Assembly: GCA_022844485.1 (NCBI GenBank)
Contig: JALHLQ010000012.1
Location: forward strand, 43,752-107,751
Direction of reading: 5' to 3'
Length of the DNA stretch: 64,000 nt
Source of the DNA: Xanthobacteraceae bacterium
GTDB lineage: Bacteria > Pseudomonadota > Alphaproteobacteria > Rhizobiales > Xanthobacteraceae
The notes beneath the pieces were generated by a model. It was not told where the DNA came from. It saw only the letters and a list, made by a program, of their open reading frames with translations, and did no database searches. The position numbers and the translations under genes were made by a program. How positions within the stretch are numbered: the first letter of the stretch is position 1; the number at the start of each line of letters is the position of its first letter. Below, piece after piece: positions 50,708-59,560 of this stretch.

Positions 50708-51992
50708 GGCGGCAGATCTCCTCGAGCTCAGGCAAAGCGAGGGGCCGGCTTTCCTGAATGTCGCTGAAGACGCCGAACGCCCGCATGTAGTGCGCGTGCG
50801 CGCGCTCCCAGGCCCCATCGTCTGGCTTGCCCCAGAGGCGGTGATATTCGGGCGAGCTCGGATAGGGAAACAGCGGGACGGGGTCGTTCGCCCAGATGCC
50901 GTTTGCCTGCATCCGCTCGCGCCAGGCGTCGATCAGATGGCGGTCGTCGCCTTCCGACGTGATGAGATTGGCCTGGACGAAGGGGACGGAGCGGCGGGCG
51001 TAGATCAGCCGTTCCGCCAGATCGTCGGTCGACATGCGGCAGTTCTTGTCGAGCGCGGCGCGGCCCTCGACCGTCAGGCTCTCAACGCCGGCCTCGATGG
51101 AGACGCAACCGGCCTGTCCGAGAAGATCGAGCATGTCGGGTTTCCATAAATCGATACGCGTCTGCACGCCGAAGGCAATCGGCCGATGGACCAGCGCCTC
51201 GAGCAGCGGCTTTTGCGGCAGGAAGATTTCGTCGACGAAATAGACATAGGTCACGCCTTGCGCGATCAGGCGATCGATCTCCTCGAGCACGATCGAGAGC
51301 TCGCGTCTTCGGTATTGGTCGCGGAAGTCGATCTTGGCGCAAAAGCTGCAACGATAGGGACAGCCGCGCGACGCCTCGACTTCGGCGCCGGGCCCGTCCG
51401 GCCGGGCATCGAAACGGTGATGGTGATGCCCGTGGCGATGGATCCAGTGATCCGGCCAATGAAGCGCGGCAAGATCGACAAATCGCGAGACAAACGGCGC
51501 GCCGGCAGCGAAGACCTCGCCACCGCGCTTGAATGCGATCGAGGGAACGTCCGTCCAGTCGCGCGCGGACGCCAGGCGGGCGACGATCTCCTCACATTCG
51601 CCGAGCACGACGATATCGACGTCGAGCTTTTGCAGAACGATCCGTGGCGTCGCGGAGCCGTGCGGGCCGACGGCGACCGTGGTGCCGCCGCGCCCTCGGA
51701 GCGCATCGAGGAACTGCCTTGGAATGCGGAGCTCAGGCGGGGCGCAGCGCCAGAACAAATAGGTTGGGGCGGTCGTGACCACCGTCATTTCCGGGGCAAA
51801 GCCGGCGACCGCGTCGGCGAGCGCATCGTTGCTGCGGCCTTCGAGATGGCCGTCGACCAGGAGCACGTCGTGCCCGTCCGCCTCGAGCAGCGCTTTGGTG
51901 TAAGCCAGTTCAAGCGGAAGGTGCGGTTCGCGGCAGCCGAAGTAGATGCTGCCTTCGTAGGACCAGGCCGGATTGACCAGCGCCACTCTCAT
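50697..51992 (-). CDS. B12-binding radical SAM protein
   Basis: 431 residues from ATG 51992, overlapping the upstream epimerase stop by 4 bp. The N-terminal domain looks cobalamin-binding: LPLELAYTKALLEADGHDVL and a D-x-H-x2-G motif at 47-52 (DGHLEG). The radical SAM cluster motif is C211-x3-C215-x2-C218 in ASRGCPYRCSFCAK. A His-rich stretch (WIHRHGHHHHRFD) precedes it. The C-terminal part has TYVYFVDEIFLPQKPLLEAL and SIEAGVESLTVEGRAALDKN. Such enzymes methylate unreactive carbons or rearrange substrates. In a saccharide operon the likely target is a sugar or polyketide-like carbon. I recall the NCBI model TIGR04295 for this family in the same type of cassette, unchecked. Confidence 0.8.
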   Translation of the reverse strand: MRVALVNPAWSYEGSIYFGCREPHLPLELAYTKALLEADGHDVLLVDGHLEGRSNDALADAVAGFAPEMTVVTTAPTYLFWRCAPPELRIPRQFLDALRGRGGTTVAVGPHGSATPRIVLQKLDVDIVVLGECEEIVARLASARDWTDVPSIAFKRGGEVFAAGAPFVSRFVDLAALHWPDHWIHRHGHHHHRFDARPDGPGAEVEASRGCPYRCSFCAKIDFRDQYRRRELSIVLEEIDRLIAQGVTYVYFVDEIFLPQKPLLEALVHRPIAFGVQTRIDLWKPDMLDLLGQAGCVSIEAGVESLTVEGRAALDKNCRMSTDDLAERLIYARRSVPFVQANLITSEGDDRHLIDAWRERMQANGIWANDPVPLFPYPSSPEYHRLWGKPDDGAWERAHAHYMRAFGVFSDIQESRPLALPELEEICRHDA

Positions 51993-53101
51993 GACGCCAC
52001 CGCGGCAGCGTCCGTTGGCATTTCGGGGACAAGGCGCGGGCCGCTTGCGCGTTCGCGATCGAACCAGGCGACGAGGTTGGCGACGCCGCGCAGCCACGGC
52101 GTGCTCACGCCGAAGCCGAGCGCCGAGCGGATGCGGCGCGTGTCGGATACGTAATAGCGTTGGTCGCCGGCCCGCCAATCGCGAAACACAAGATGCGCGG
52201 CGCGGCCGGCCAGCCGCTCGATGTGGCGGATCACCTGAAGGAGGCTGACGGCGTTTGCCGGCCCGCCGCCGAGGTTGAACGCGGCGCCTTTCACATCGCC
52301 GATGCGCCGCCATGCGCGCATATAGGCCTCGACAGCGTCACTCACGTCGAGGATGTCGCGAACCTGGCAGCCGTCGCCGTAGATCGTGATGGTCTCGTCG
52401 GCGAGCGCTTTCAGCGCGAAATGGGCGACCCATCCCTGGTCTTCCGTACCCATCTGACGCGGGCCGTAGATGCAACTCATGCGCATGACCACAGCGGGTA
52501 TGCCGTAGCTGCGCGCATAATCGAGCACGTATTGGTCGGCGGCGCCCTTCGAGCAGCCATAGGGCGTATGAAAATCGAGCCGCCGGTCCTCGCCGATTCC
52601 GTGCTGGCGCAAGAGCGGGTCGTCCGGCTGATATTGCCTGGCGACCCGGCGGAGCGGCAGATCCGACAGGTTGCCGTAGACTTTGTTGGTGCTGGCAAAG
52701 AGGAGCGGGATCGTGCGGCTCTTGCGACGGATTTCGTCGAGAATGAGCAGGGTCGCACGCGCGTTCACGTCGAAGTCGGACACCGGGTCGAGGAGGCTCG
52801 TCGTAACGGCGACTTGCGAAGCGAAATGAAAAACCGCCGCCGCGTCGCGCAGCGCCTCGTTGACCGCGTCCGCACTGCGTATATCAGCGACGATCGCGGT
52901 GATGCGTCGTCCATGCGTCCGCTTCAACCATTCGAGATTGATTTCAACGCCGGGGCGAACGAGCGCATCCAGGATGATGACATCATGGCCTTCGCTCGCG
53001 AGGCGGTCGGCGAGATTGCTGCCGATGAAACCTGCGCCGCCGGTCACGAGGATGGGACGGCGCGTGCTGACATACGGGGAAAGCACGCCGCCGTCATTCA
53101 T
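51989..53101 (-). CDS. NAD-dependent epimerase, CDP-paratose 2-epimerase-like
   Basis: 370 residues from ATG 53101, overlapping both neighbours by 4 bp. ILVTGGAGFIGSNLADRLAS binds NAD; VFHFASQVAVTTSLLDP follows; catalytic SxT-Y-K appears as FASTNKVYGN and FHTPYGCSKGAADQYVLDYA, the pattern of RfbE-type (CDP-paratose 2-epimerase) enzymes. MSCIYGPRQMGTEDQGWVAH is also typical. Its nucleotide-sugar substrate in this cassette is unknown. Confidence 0.8.
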   Translation of the reverse strand: MNDGGVLSPYVSTRRPILVTGGAGFIGSNLADRLASEGHDVIILDALVRPGVEINLEWLKRTHGRRITAIVADIRSADAVNEALRDAAAVFHFASQVAVTTSLLDPVSDFDVNARATLLILDEIRRKSRTIPLLFASTNKVYGNLSDLPLRRVARQYQPDDPLLRQHGIGEDRRLDFHTPYGCSKGAADQYVLDYARSYGIPAVVMRMSCIYGPRQMGTEDQGWVAHFALKALADETITIYGDGCQVRDILDVSDAVEAYMRAWRRIGDVKGAAFNLGGGPANAVSLLQVIRHIERLAGRAAHLVFRDWRAGDQRYYVSDTRRIRSALGFGVSTPWLRGVANLVAWFDRERASGPRLVPEMPTDAAAVAS

Positions 53102-54210
53102 GCCACGAGCCCCCGGATCTCAAGCTCGCGACGCGCCTCCTGCACGCGATCCGTGGCGTCTTGCGAGGCGACCCAAGCCGCGAGTTCGGCCAGACCTTCC
53201 TCGAAGTTCCGGCGTGCGACGAAGCCGAGCTGCGCGCGCGCCCGCCCGACATCCGCGAAGCAGTGACGGATGTCGCCAATGCGGGTCTTGCCAGTGATGT
53301 CCGGCTCGATGTCGACATTCATCGCCGCGGCCAGGCGCTGCGCGACCTCGGCGATCGAGCGGTCCTGTCCACTGCCGATGTTGAAGGTCTGGCCGATCGC
53401 GCGGGGCTGATCGAGTGCGAGCACGAATGCGCGCGCTACGTCCTCGATATGCACGAAGTCGCGGCGCTGCTTCCCGTCTTCGAAGATGAGCGGCGGCTCG
53501 CGATTGGCAAGACGGGAGGCGAAGATCGCGAGCGCGCCGGTATAGGGATTCGACAGCGCCTGGCCGGGGCCATAGACATTGAACAGACGCAACGCGACGG
53601 CCTCCATGCCGTAGGCGGCGGAAACCGTGAGCGTCAGGCGCTCCTGCACGTATTTCGTCAGCGCATAGACCGAAGCGAGGGCAGGGCGCTTCCACTCCGG
53701 CGTGGGCAGCGCCAGCAGCGGCCGCCCCCAGGCGTCGACGGGATCCCAGGAGGCTTCCTCGCCGAGCCGCGGGGTGCGCTCGAGGTCTTCGACCAGCGTG
53801 CCGTCGGCATCGTGATAGAGACCCTCCCCGTAGATGCTCATCGAGGAGGCGACAACGACACGGCGCACGGGCCGCGCGATCAGCTCCTGAAACAGAACGG
53901 CGGTTCCCAGATCGTTCGCGCCGACATAGCGGTCGACGGCGTACATGCTTTGGCCGACGCCCACTTCCGCGGCGAGGTGGATCACGGCATCGACATCCTT
54001 GAGGGCTTTGCGCACGATGCTGCCGTCACGCACATCGCCGAGAAGGAACTCGGCGTGCGGATCGAGGCCTTCAGGCCTGGTGCGGCCGCCGTGAACCTGC
54101 TCGATCATGGCGTCGAGAACGCGGACCTCCCGACCCTCTTTGAGCAGCGCGGCTGCCACGTATCGGCCGATGAAACCGGCCCCGCCGGTGATCAAGACGC
54201 GTTCCGACAC
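53098..54210 (-). CDS. NAD-dependent epimerase/dehydratase
   Basis: 370 residues from GTG 54210, preceded by an aggaggg ribosome-binding site. SERVLITGGAGFIGRYVAAA is the NAD motif; VIHLAAEVGVGQSMYAVDRY, the Ser and Tyr-x3-Lys in VASSMSIYGEG and YALTKYVQERLTL, and RLFNVYGPGQALSNPYTGAL identify an extended SDR acting on a nucleotide sugar. It is first in the operon and carries the exact EcfG-type promoter upstream. Confidence 0.8.
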   Translation of the reverse strand: MSERVLITGGAGFIGRYVAAALLKEGREVRVLDAMIEQVHGGRTRPEGLDPHAEFLLGDVRDGSIVRKALKDVDAVIHLAAEVGVGQSMYAVDRYVGANDLGTAVLFQELIARPVRRVVVASSMSIYGEGLYHDADGTLVEDLERTPRLGEEASWDPVDAWGRPLLALPTPEWKRPALASVYALTKYVQERLTLTVSAAYGMEAVALRLFNVYGPGQALSNPYTGALAIFASRLANREPPLIFEDGKQRRDFVHIEDVARAFVLALDQPRAIGQTFNIGSGQDRSIAEVAQRLAAAMNVDIEPDITGKTRIGDIRHCFADVGRARAQLGFVARRNFEEGLAELAAWVASQDATDRVQEARRELEIRGLVA

Positions 54211-54284
54211 GAAGAGCCCTCCTGTGCATCCGTCTATGTTGTTGGTCCGCAACGCCCCAGGCAAAACGGAATAATCGTACAAAG

Positions 54285-54309
54285 AACGCGGGAACAAAGA
54301 TGAGGTTCC
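54285..54309 (-). promoter_or_regulatory. EcfG-type promoter of the glycosyltransferase operon
   Basis: Reverse strand GGAAC-N16-CGTT, exact; 75 bp before the GTG start at 54210. It should drive seven overlapping genes and possibly UDP-xylose synthase. Confidence 0.75.
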
Positions 54310-54434
54310 TGGAACGCAATCCGTCCCTGTTAGGGCGATGGAAGCGGACTGGGGCGTGCTGATGCCCGATGCGCGACGCATCGGCTCTTGGCACGCGGCG
54401 ATGAAGCGTGTCACGCGCTCCGCCGAACATGACC

Positions 54435-54459
54435 GGAACAAGGTCGCCGAGGCCCCGTT
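54435..54459 (+). promoter_or_regulatory. EcfG-type promoter of carboxylate-amine ligase gene
   Basis: GGAAC (54435-54439), 16-bp spacer, CGTT (54456-54459); exact, 28 bp before the start codon. Confidence 0.75.
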
Positions 54460-54487
54460 GTGACTGAGAGGGAAACTCGGGGCTGTG

Positions 54488-55678
54488 ATGGACCGCTATA
54501 CCTTCGGGATCGAAGAGGAATACTTCATCGCGGACAGCGCACGCGGGACCGTGCGCAACGAGATGCCGAAGAGTTTTGTGAAAAGCGTGAGCAAGCAGCT
54601 CGGCGCCGATCAGGTCGCGCACGAGCTCCTGCAGTCGCAGATCGAGATCGCAACGCGGCCGGCGGCCTCATCCGCCGAGGCGGCGGAACAACTGATGGGC
54701 ATGCGCAGCGCCATCAATGAGCGCGGACGCGAGCACGGCGTCGGGATCGCTGCGAGCGGGACGCATCCGCTCGCCTGCTGGGCCGAGCAGCGCATGACGG
54801 AGAAGCGGCGCTATCAGCAATTGACCAACGAGTTGCAGTTGGTCGGTATGCGAAGCGTGCTGTGCGGTCTGCACGTGCATGTCGAAGTGCCGGAATCGAA
54901 CCGGCGCGTGGAAATCATGTATCGCATGATTCCGTTTCTGCCTTTTCTGCTGGCGCTGTCGACCTCCTCGCCGTTCTGGCAGCGGCACGTCACGGGCCTG
55001 CTCGGATATCGGAACGCGGTGAACGACGAAATGCCGCGTACCGGCTTGCCCGAATTGTTTCGCTCGATCGAGGAATACGAGACCTATGTGCAGACGCTGA
55101 TCGCCGCCAAGATCATCAAGGATTCAAGCTATGTGTGGTGGGCGCTCCGGCCCTCGCTCAGGCATCCGACGCTTGAACTGCGCGTGACCGACTGCTGCAC
55201 ATCGATCAAGGACGCGCTGTGTATTGCCGCGTTCTATCGCTGCCTGGTGCGCCATCTGTCTGAAAATCCCGGCGTGCATGCCGATCTGTTGCCGCTCGGT
55301 CGCGCTTTCGTGGAAGAAAACAAATGGCGGGCGCAGCGATACGGGATCAATGGGACCTATATCGACGTGCCGTCCGGCGAGAGCATGACCTTTGACGGCG
55401 TGCTCACGCGCGTCCGCTCGCTGATCGCCGACGACGCGGCGGCGCTCGGCTGTGAGTTGGAGATCGCGCATGCCGACCGCATCGTGGCGCGCGGCACCTC
55501 GGCGCATCGGCAGCTTGCGATCTATGGGGCGGCGCGGGCGGCAAAGCAGAGCCGGATGGAATCCCTGCGAGCGGTCGCCAAATGGCTTCTGGCGTCGACC
55601 GCCCATGGCGATTTCGTCGAGGAGCCGGCGGGAGAGGCGGCCGGCGCGCGAAAGCCGCGCACGGCGGCGATGTCGTGA
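54488..55678 (+). CDS. Carboxylate-amine ligase (YbdK/GCS2 family)
   Basis: 396 residues from ATG 54488 (a GTG at 54485 is adjacent). The fold is glutamate-cysteine ligase type 2: YTFGIEEEYFIAD near the N-terminus, LLQSQIEIATRPAAS, SVLCGLHVHVEVPESNR, and LRPSLRHPTLELRVTDCCTS in the active-site region. YbdK proteins have weak glutamate-cysteine ligase activity; the physiological substrate is unclear. It starts divergently from the glycosyltransferase operon with its own EcfG-type promoter, so a role in attaching an amino acid to the saccharide is plausible. Confidence 0.85.
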   Translation: MDRYTFGIEEEYFIADSARGTVRNEMPKSFVKSVSKQLGADQVAHELLQSQIEIATRPAASSAEAAEQLMGMRSAINERGREHGVGIAASGTHPLACWAEQRMTEKRRYQQLTNELQLVGMRSVLCGLHVHVEVPESNRRVEIMYRMIPFLPFLLALSTSSPFWQRHVTGLLGYRNAVNDEMPRTGLPELFRSIEEYETYVQTLIAAKIIKDSSYVWWALRPSLRHPTLELRVTDCCTSIKDALCIAAFYRCLVRHLSENPGVHADLLPLGRAFVEENKWRAQRYGINGTYIDVPSGESMTFDGVLTRVRSLIADDAAALGCELEIAHADRIVARGTSAHRQLAIYGAARAAKQSRMESLRAVAKWLLASTAHGDFVEEPAGEAAGARKPRTAAMS

Positions 55679-55725
55679 TTCTTCCCGGCTAGAGGCGAGC
55701 GCGTCTCGCAGGCGCGTATCTTTTG

Positions 55726-58245
55726 CTACACCGGCAGCTTCTGTTTCACTTTCGCCAGGTCGGCCCACGGGTCCTGGTCGAGCGCCAGCAGGCGGCGGCG
55801 AAGATTGGCGATGGTGAAATGGGACGGCGAAATCCCGGTGCCGAGTTCCTCCCAGGCCAGCGGAGTCGACACGGGAGCGCCCGGGCGCGCGCGCGGGGAA
55901 TAGGCGGCAATGGCCGTCGCGCCGCGGCCGTTGCGCAAATAGTCGACGAAAATTTTGCCGCCGCGGATCGACTTCGTCATCTTCGACACGTAACGGTTCG
56001 GCTCGTCTTTGGTCATGGCCACGGCGATCGTCTGCGTAAAGGCCTTCGCGGTGTCCCAGTCGGTGACGGGTTCGATCGGAATGACGACATGCAGTCCCTT
56101 GCCGCCGGTGGTCTTCAGGAACGAGCGAAGGCCAAGACCGGCGAGGCGCTCGCGCATGTCGAGTGCGGCGCGCTCCACCTCGGTCCAGGGCAGACCCTCC
56201 CCGGGGTCGAAGTCGAAGATCAGCCGGTCCGGATGCTCGGGATCGGCCGTGGTCGAACCCCAGGGATGAATCTCGATGGTGCCCGCTTGCACGAGGGCCA
56301 GGGCCCCTTCGAGCGAGGAAATCGAAAGAATCCGATCGTCGCCCGCGCGCCCGGCCTGGATGGCGATTTTGTCCATCCCGCGCCACTCGTGCTTTTGGTA
56401 GAAGCAGGCGTCGATGCCGCTCGGGCAGCGCACGAGTGATAGCGGCCGGCCGGTGATGTGGGGGGCGATCCAGTCCCACACCTCCATATAATAGTCGGCG
56501 AGACCCTGTTTGGATACGCCCACGTCGCTCCAATAGATGCGGTCTGGATGCGTCAGCTTGATCGGCGGCTTTCGAACCGTCGTCGGACCGGGCGTCCCCT
56601 TCTTCTTGGCCGGCTTTGCCGGCCTGCCGGGAGGAAGCGATTTCTCGCGCGTCACGTCCTTCGGGTCCTTGTCGAGCCGCAGCCCCTGGAACACCGCGTG
56701 ACGGATATGGCCGGTCCCGGTCCATTCGCGAAACTCGACCTCGACCACGTAGCGCGGCTCGACCCAGCGTACCTGACGGATGTCGGAGTCGGGTAGCGGC
56801 TCGGCGGTGCGCTTGTCACTTCGCAAGGGCTCGAGCTGCTTCCAAAGGTCTTGTGCCGTCTTGGTCGAAAAGCCAGATCCGACTTTGCCAACAAAGATGA
56901 GACGGCCGTTCTCGTACGCGCCAAGAGCGAGCGAGCCGATCGCACGCTGCGAGGTCGTCGAGGGGACGTAGCCGACGACCACCAGCTCCTGGCGATCGGC
57001 GCATTTGCTCTTCAGCCAATCCTGCGTGCGGCCGGAGCGATAGGGGGCGTCCGCGCGCTTGGACACGATGCCCTCGAAGCCGACGCGGCAAGCGTGCTTC
57101 TTGAGAACGTCGCCGTCGGTGTCGAAATGCTCGCTGAAGCGAAGGAAGCCGGCTTCCTTCGGCAGGAGCGCCGCCAAGGCCTTCTTGCGTTCGGCGAGCG
57201 GCACGCCGCGCAGGTCATAGCCGTCGAGATAGAGGAGATCGAAACCGTAGAAGACCAGCCGGTCGTTGCGGCCGGCCGAGAGATCGGCTTGCAGCTCGGA
57301 AAAGCTCGATGCGCCTTGCGCCGTCTCGGCCACGACTTCACCGTCGACCAGGGCCTGATCGACGTCGAGCGCGGCCAGCAACTTGGCGACGACCGGGAAT
57401 TTGCTTGTCCAGTCGAGGCCGGAGCGGGTTTTCAATTGAACGCGCCCGCGGTTGATCCGCGCTTCGAGACGGTAGCCGTCGAGCTTGATCTCGTGGAGCC
57501 ATCCGGGTCCGCTCGGCGCGTCGGGAACGAGCGTCGCAAGCTCGGGCTCGACAAAGGCGGGGAGGGCGGCCTTTTCCGCCTGCTTGAACGTCTTCGGGTC
57601 GGGCCGCGAAGTCGCGCCGCCGGACTTGCGCGGCGCCCCGACGCCGGATCTGCTCGGCACCCTCGGCTTTGCCGCTTCGGGCTCCGGCAAGTCCTCGATC
57701 CGCTTGCCGCTTTGCACCGACTCCGGTCGTTCGACAAGAATGTCGGGATCGTTTTCGCTGCGCGCGTGCTCGTCGCGCGACTTGAGCAGAAGCCAATTGG
57801 TCGTGCGTTCCCGCTCCCGCGGCTTCATGCGCACCAGATCGAACTGGCCCGACAGCTTCTGCCCGTGCAGCTTGAAGCGCAGATGGCCTTTCTTCAGGGC
57901 TTGATGCGGGTCACCCTCGGGCTCCCAATGCCCGTTGTCCCAAACGATCACGCGACCGCCGCCATACTCGCCCTTCGGAATCGTGCCTTCGAAGGTCGCG
58001 TATTCGAGCGGGTGGTCCTCGGTCTCCACCGCGAGGCGCTTGTCCCCCGGCACGAGACTCGGCCCTCTCGTCACCGCCCAGCTTTTCAGCACGCCGTCGA
58101 GTTCGAGACGGAGATCGTAATGCAGCCGCCGCGCCGCGTGTTTCTGGATGACGAAACGGTCGCTGCGCGCCTGCGCCTTTGGCGCGCCGCGGGGCTCGGG
58201 CGTGCGTTTGAAGTCTCGCTTGGCTTCGTAGCGCGTCAGCCCCAC
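55726..58245 (-). CDS. ligD: DNA ligase D (NHEJ), three-domain
   Basis: 839 residues from GTG 58245, one base after the ku stop. Domain order: 3'-phosphoesterase (about 25-165; KHAARRLHYDLRLELDG and EDHPLEYATFEGTIPKGEYG), ATP-dependent ligase (about 230-530; adenylated K254 in EIKLDGYR), and primase-polymerase (about 560-830; LIFDFDPGEGLPW and LKTTGGKGLHVVIP). LigD repairs double-strand breaks in non-dividing cells together with Ku. The order PE-LIG-POL is that of many Rhizobiales LigD proteins. Confidence 0.95.
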   Translation of the reverse strand: MGLTRYEAKRDFKRTPEPRGAPKAQARSDRFVIQKHAARRLHYDLRLELDGVLKSWAVTRGPSLVPGDKRLAVETEDHPLEYATFEGTIPKGEYGGGRVIVWDNGHWEPEGDPHQALKKGHLRFKLHGQKLSGQFDLVRMKPRERERTTNWLLLKSRDEHARSENDPDILVERPESVQSGKRIEDLPEPEAAKPRVPSRSGVGAPRKSGGATSRPDPKTFKQAEKAALPAFVEPELATLVPDAPSGPGWLHEIKLDGYRLEARINRGRVQLKTRSGLDWTSKFPVVAKLLAALDVDQALVDGEVVAETAQGASSFSELQADLSAGRNDRLVFYGFDLLYLDGYDLRGVPLAERKKALAALLPKEAGFLRFSEHFDTDGDVLKKHACRVGFEGIVSKRADAPYRSGRTQDWLKSKCADRQELVVVGYVPSTTSQRAIGSLALGAYENGRLIFVGKVGSGFSTKTAQDLWKQLEPLRSDKRTAEPLPDSDIRQVRWVEPRYVVEVEFREWTGTGHIRHAVFQGLRLDKDPKDVTREKSLPPGRPAKPAKKKGTPGPTTVRKPPIKLTHPDRIYWSDVGVSKQGLADYYMEVWDWIAPHITGRPLSLVRCPSGIDACFYQKHEWRGMDKIAIQAGRAGDDRILSISSLEGALALVQAGTIEIHPWGSTTADPEHPDRLIFDFDPGEGLPWTEVERAALDMRERLAGLGLRSFLKTTGGKGLHVVIPIEPVTDWDTAKAFTQTIAVAMTKDEPNRYVSKMTKSIRGGKIFVDYLRNGRGATAIAAYSPRARPGAPVSTPLAWEELGTGISPSHFTIANLRRRLLALDQDPWADLAKVKQKLPV

Positions 58246-58246
58246 G

Positions 58247-59158
58247 TCAGCCGGCCTTCTTCTTCCTCGCGCGCGGTGCGCTCGGCGCCGCGGTCTTGCG
58301 GGCCGACTTCGTGCTGCCGCGAAGGGAGGGAGATTCCTGCTTCTCACGCTGCTTGGCCGCCGCTTTCGGCGGGGCGGCGCCCTCGTTCGCGAGGCTGCGC
58401 CTGAGCGCGTCCATCAGGTTGACCACGTTCGAGGGCGGAGGCGGCGCTTCGGGGAATTGCGGCCGCTCGCCATGCTGCTTCGAGCGAACGAGCTGCTCGA
58501 GCGCGCGTTCATAGCGGTCCTCAAACTCGTGCGGCTCGAACTTGCCGCGCTTGCTCTGAATGATGGTCTTGGCGAGGTCGAGCGTCTCCGCATCCAGTTC
58601 AACCGGCTGGATGTCGCCGAATACGGCCTCGTCGGAGCGGACTTCATAAGGATAATGCAGCGTCGTCGCCAGCATGCCGTTGCCGCGCGGCTCAAGCATG
58701 ATCATGTGCTCGCGACGATGCAAGACGACGCGGGCGAGGCCGACCATATTGCTTTCGCGCATGGCGTTGCGGATCACGCTGAAAGCCTCCAGAGCCACGC
58801 GATCGTCCGGCGCCACATAATAGGGCTTGTCGAGCCACAGCTCATCCACGTCCATGCGGGGCACGAAACGGTCGACTGTCACCGTGTGCGTGCTCTCGAT
58901 CTCGATCGCGTCGAGCTCTTCATCCTCGATGAGAACGTATTCGTTCTTGGCGACCTGATAGCCGCGCGCGCGATCCTCCGGCTCGACCAGCTCGCCGGTG
59001 ATCGAATCCACATATTGCTGCTTCAGCCGGTTCCCGGTCTTGCGGTTGACCATGTTGAAGCGGATCCGTTCGGTTGCGGTGGAGGCCGTGAACATCGCGA
59101 TCGCGCAGGAGACGAGCGACAGCTTCAAATAGCCTTTCCAAAGGGCACGCGGCGCCAT
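58247..59158 (-). CDS. ku: Ku-type DNA end-binding protein
   Basis: 303 residues from ATG 59158; the upstream extension to 59194 is unsupported. The Ku core begins RALWKGYLKLSLVSCAIAMF, with LIEDEELDAIEIESTHTVTV and PYYVAPDDRVALEAFSVIRN, and RYERALEQLVRSKQHGE before a Lys/Ala/Pro-rich C-terminal tail (about 55 residues) that probably aids DNA binding and LigD recruitment. It forms a homodimeric ring on DNA ends. It is cotranscribed with ligD. Confidence 0.95.
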   Translation of the reverse strand: MAPRALWKGYLKLSLVSCAIAMFTASTATERIRFNMVNRKTGNRLKQQYVDSITGELVEPEDRARGYQVAKNEYVLIEDEELDAIEIESTHTVTVDRFVPRMDVDELWLDKPYYVAPDDRVALEAFSVIRNAMRESNMVGLARVVLHRREHMIMLEPRGNGMLATTLHYPYEVRSDEAVFGDIQPVELDAETLDLAKTIIQSKRGKFEPHEFEDRYERALEQLVRSKQHGERPQFPEAPPPPSNVVNLMDALRRSLANEGAAPPKAAAKQREKQESPSLRGSTKSARKTAAPSAPRARKKKAG

Positions 59159-59198
59159 GTTCGTTTCCCCGCGGGCGGGCCCTTGCCCGCCCAAGCCA

Positions 59199-59224
59199 AA
59201 CCGCCGGGAAGCGGCCTTAGTTCC
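59199..59224 (-). promoter_or_regulatory. Near-match EcfG-type promoter of ku-ligD
   Basis: Reverse strand GGAAC-N17-GGTT; the -10 differs at one base. It lies 41 bp upstream of ku. GSR control of NHEJ is known in Sinorhizobium, which makes this worth listing. Confidence 0.4.
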
Positions 59225-59239
59225 AATTAAGAGGCGCGC

Positions 59240-59431
59240 TTAGGCCGCCGACCTGTTGTGGAAGCGTTCGCGTTTGCCGGCGGCGGTGCGCACGGGAGCC
59301 GGCCGCGCGCTGGTCGCCGACCGTAGCCGCTCGATCTCGTCGATCGCTTCTTGCGCAACCCGCGAGATAGGGAAGGGTTTGCAGTATTGCGCGATGTCGC
59401 GGAGAGTCTCGAGAAGCTTGTCGTTCACCAT
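59240..59431 (-). CDS. Small hypothetical protein
   Basis: 63 residues from ATG 59431 (MVNDKLLETLRDIAQYCKPF); the frame continues up to 59515 but this start is more natural. The N-terminal half is a helix with ISRVAQEAIDEIERL; the C-terminus is basic (RPAPVRTAAGKRERFHNR). Function unknown; it is in the reverse direction between ku and the DUF1328 gene. Confidence 0.45.
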   Translation of the reverse strand: MVNDKLLETLRDIAQYCKPFPISRVAQEAIDEIERLRSATSARPAPVRTAAGKRERFHNRSAA

Positions 59432-59560
59432 GGGCCACCTGGTCTGCAATGCGACTGACAGCGTGTGCGCATCCACGCGGCGCTCGTGAAACAGACGGAT
59501 CGCCGCGCCGGACAACAGAGAGAGGCGGGCAGCCGCGCACGGCTGCCCACCTCATGCCGG

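Noticed and set aside
54488..55678. Carboxylate-amine ligase as the missing EgtA of ergothioneine synthesis
   Set aside because: It is 21 kb from egtBD, has an EcfG promoter while egtBD has none, and starts divergently from the saccharide operon; context favours that system.
56851..58404. 517-codon forward frame opposite ligD
   Set aside because: LigD is unmistakable on the reverse strand; the forward reading is a shadow.
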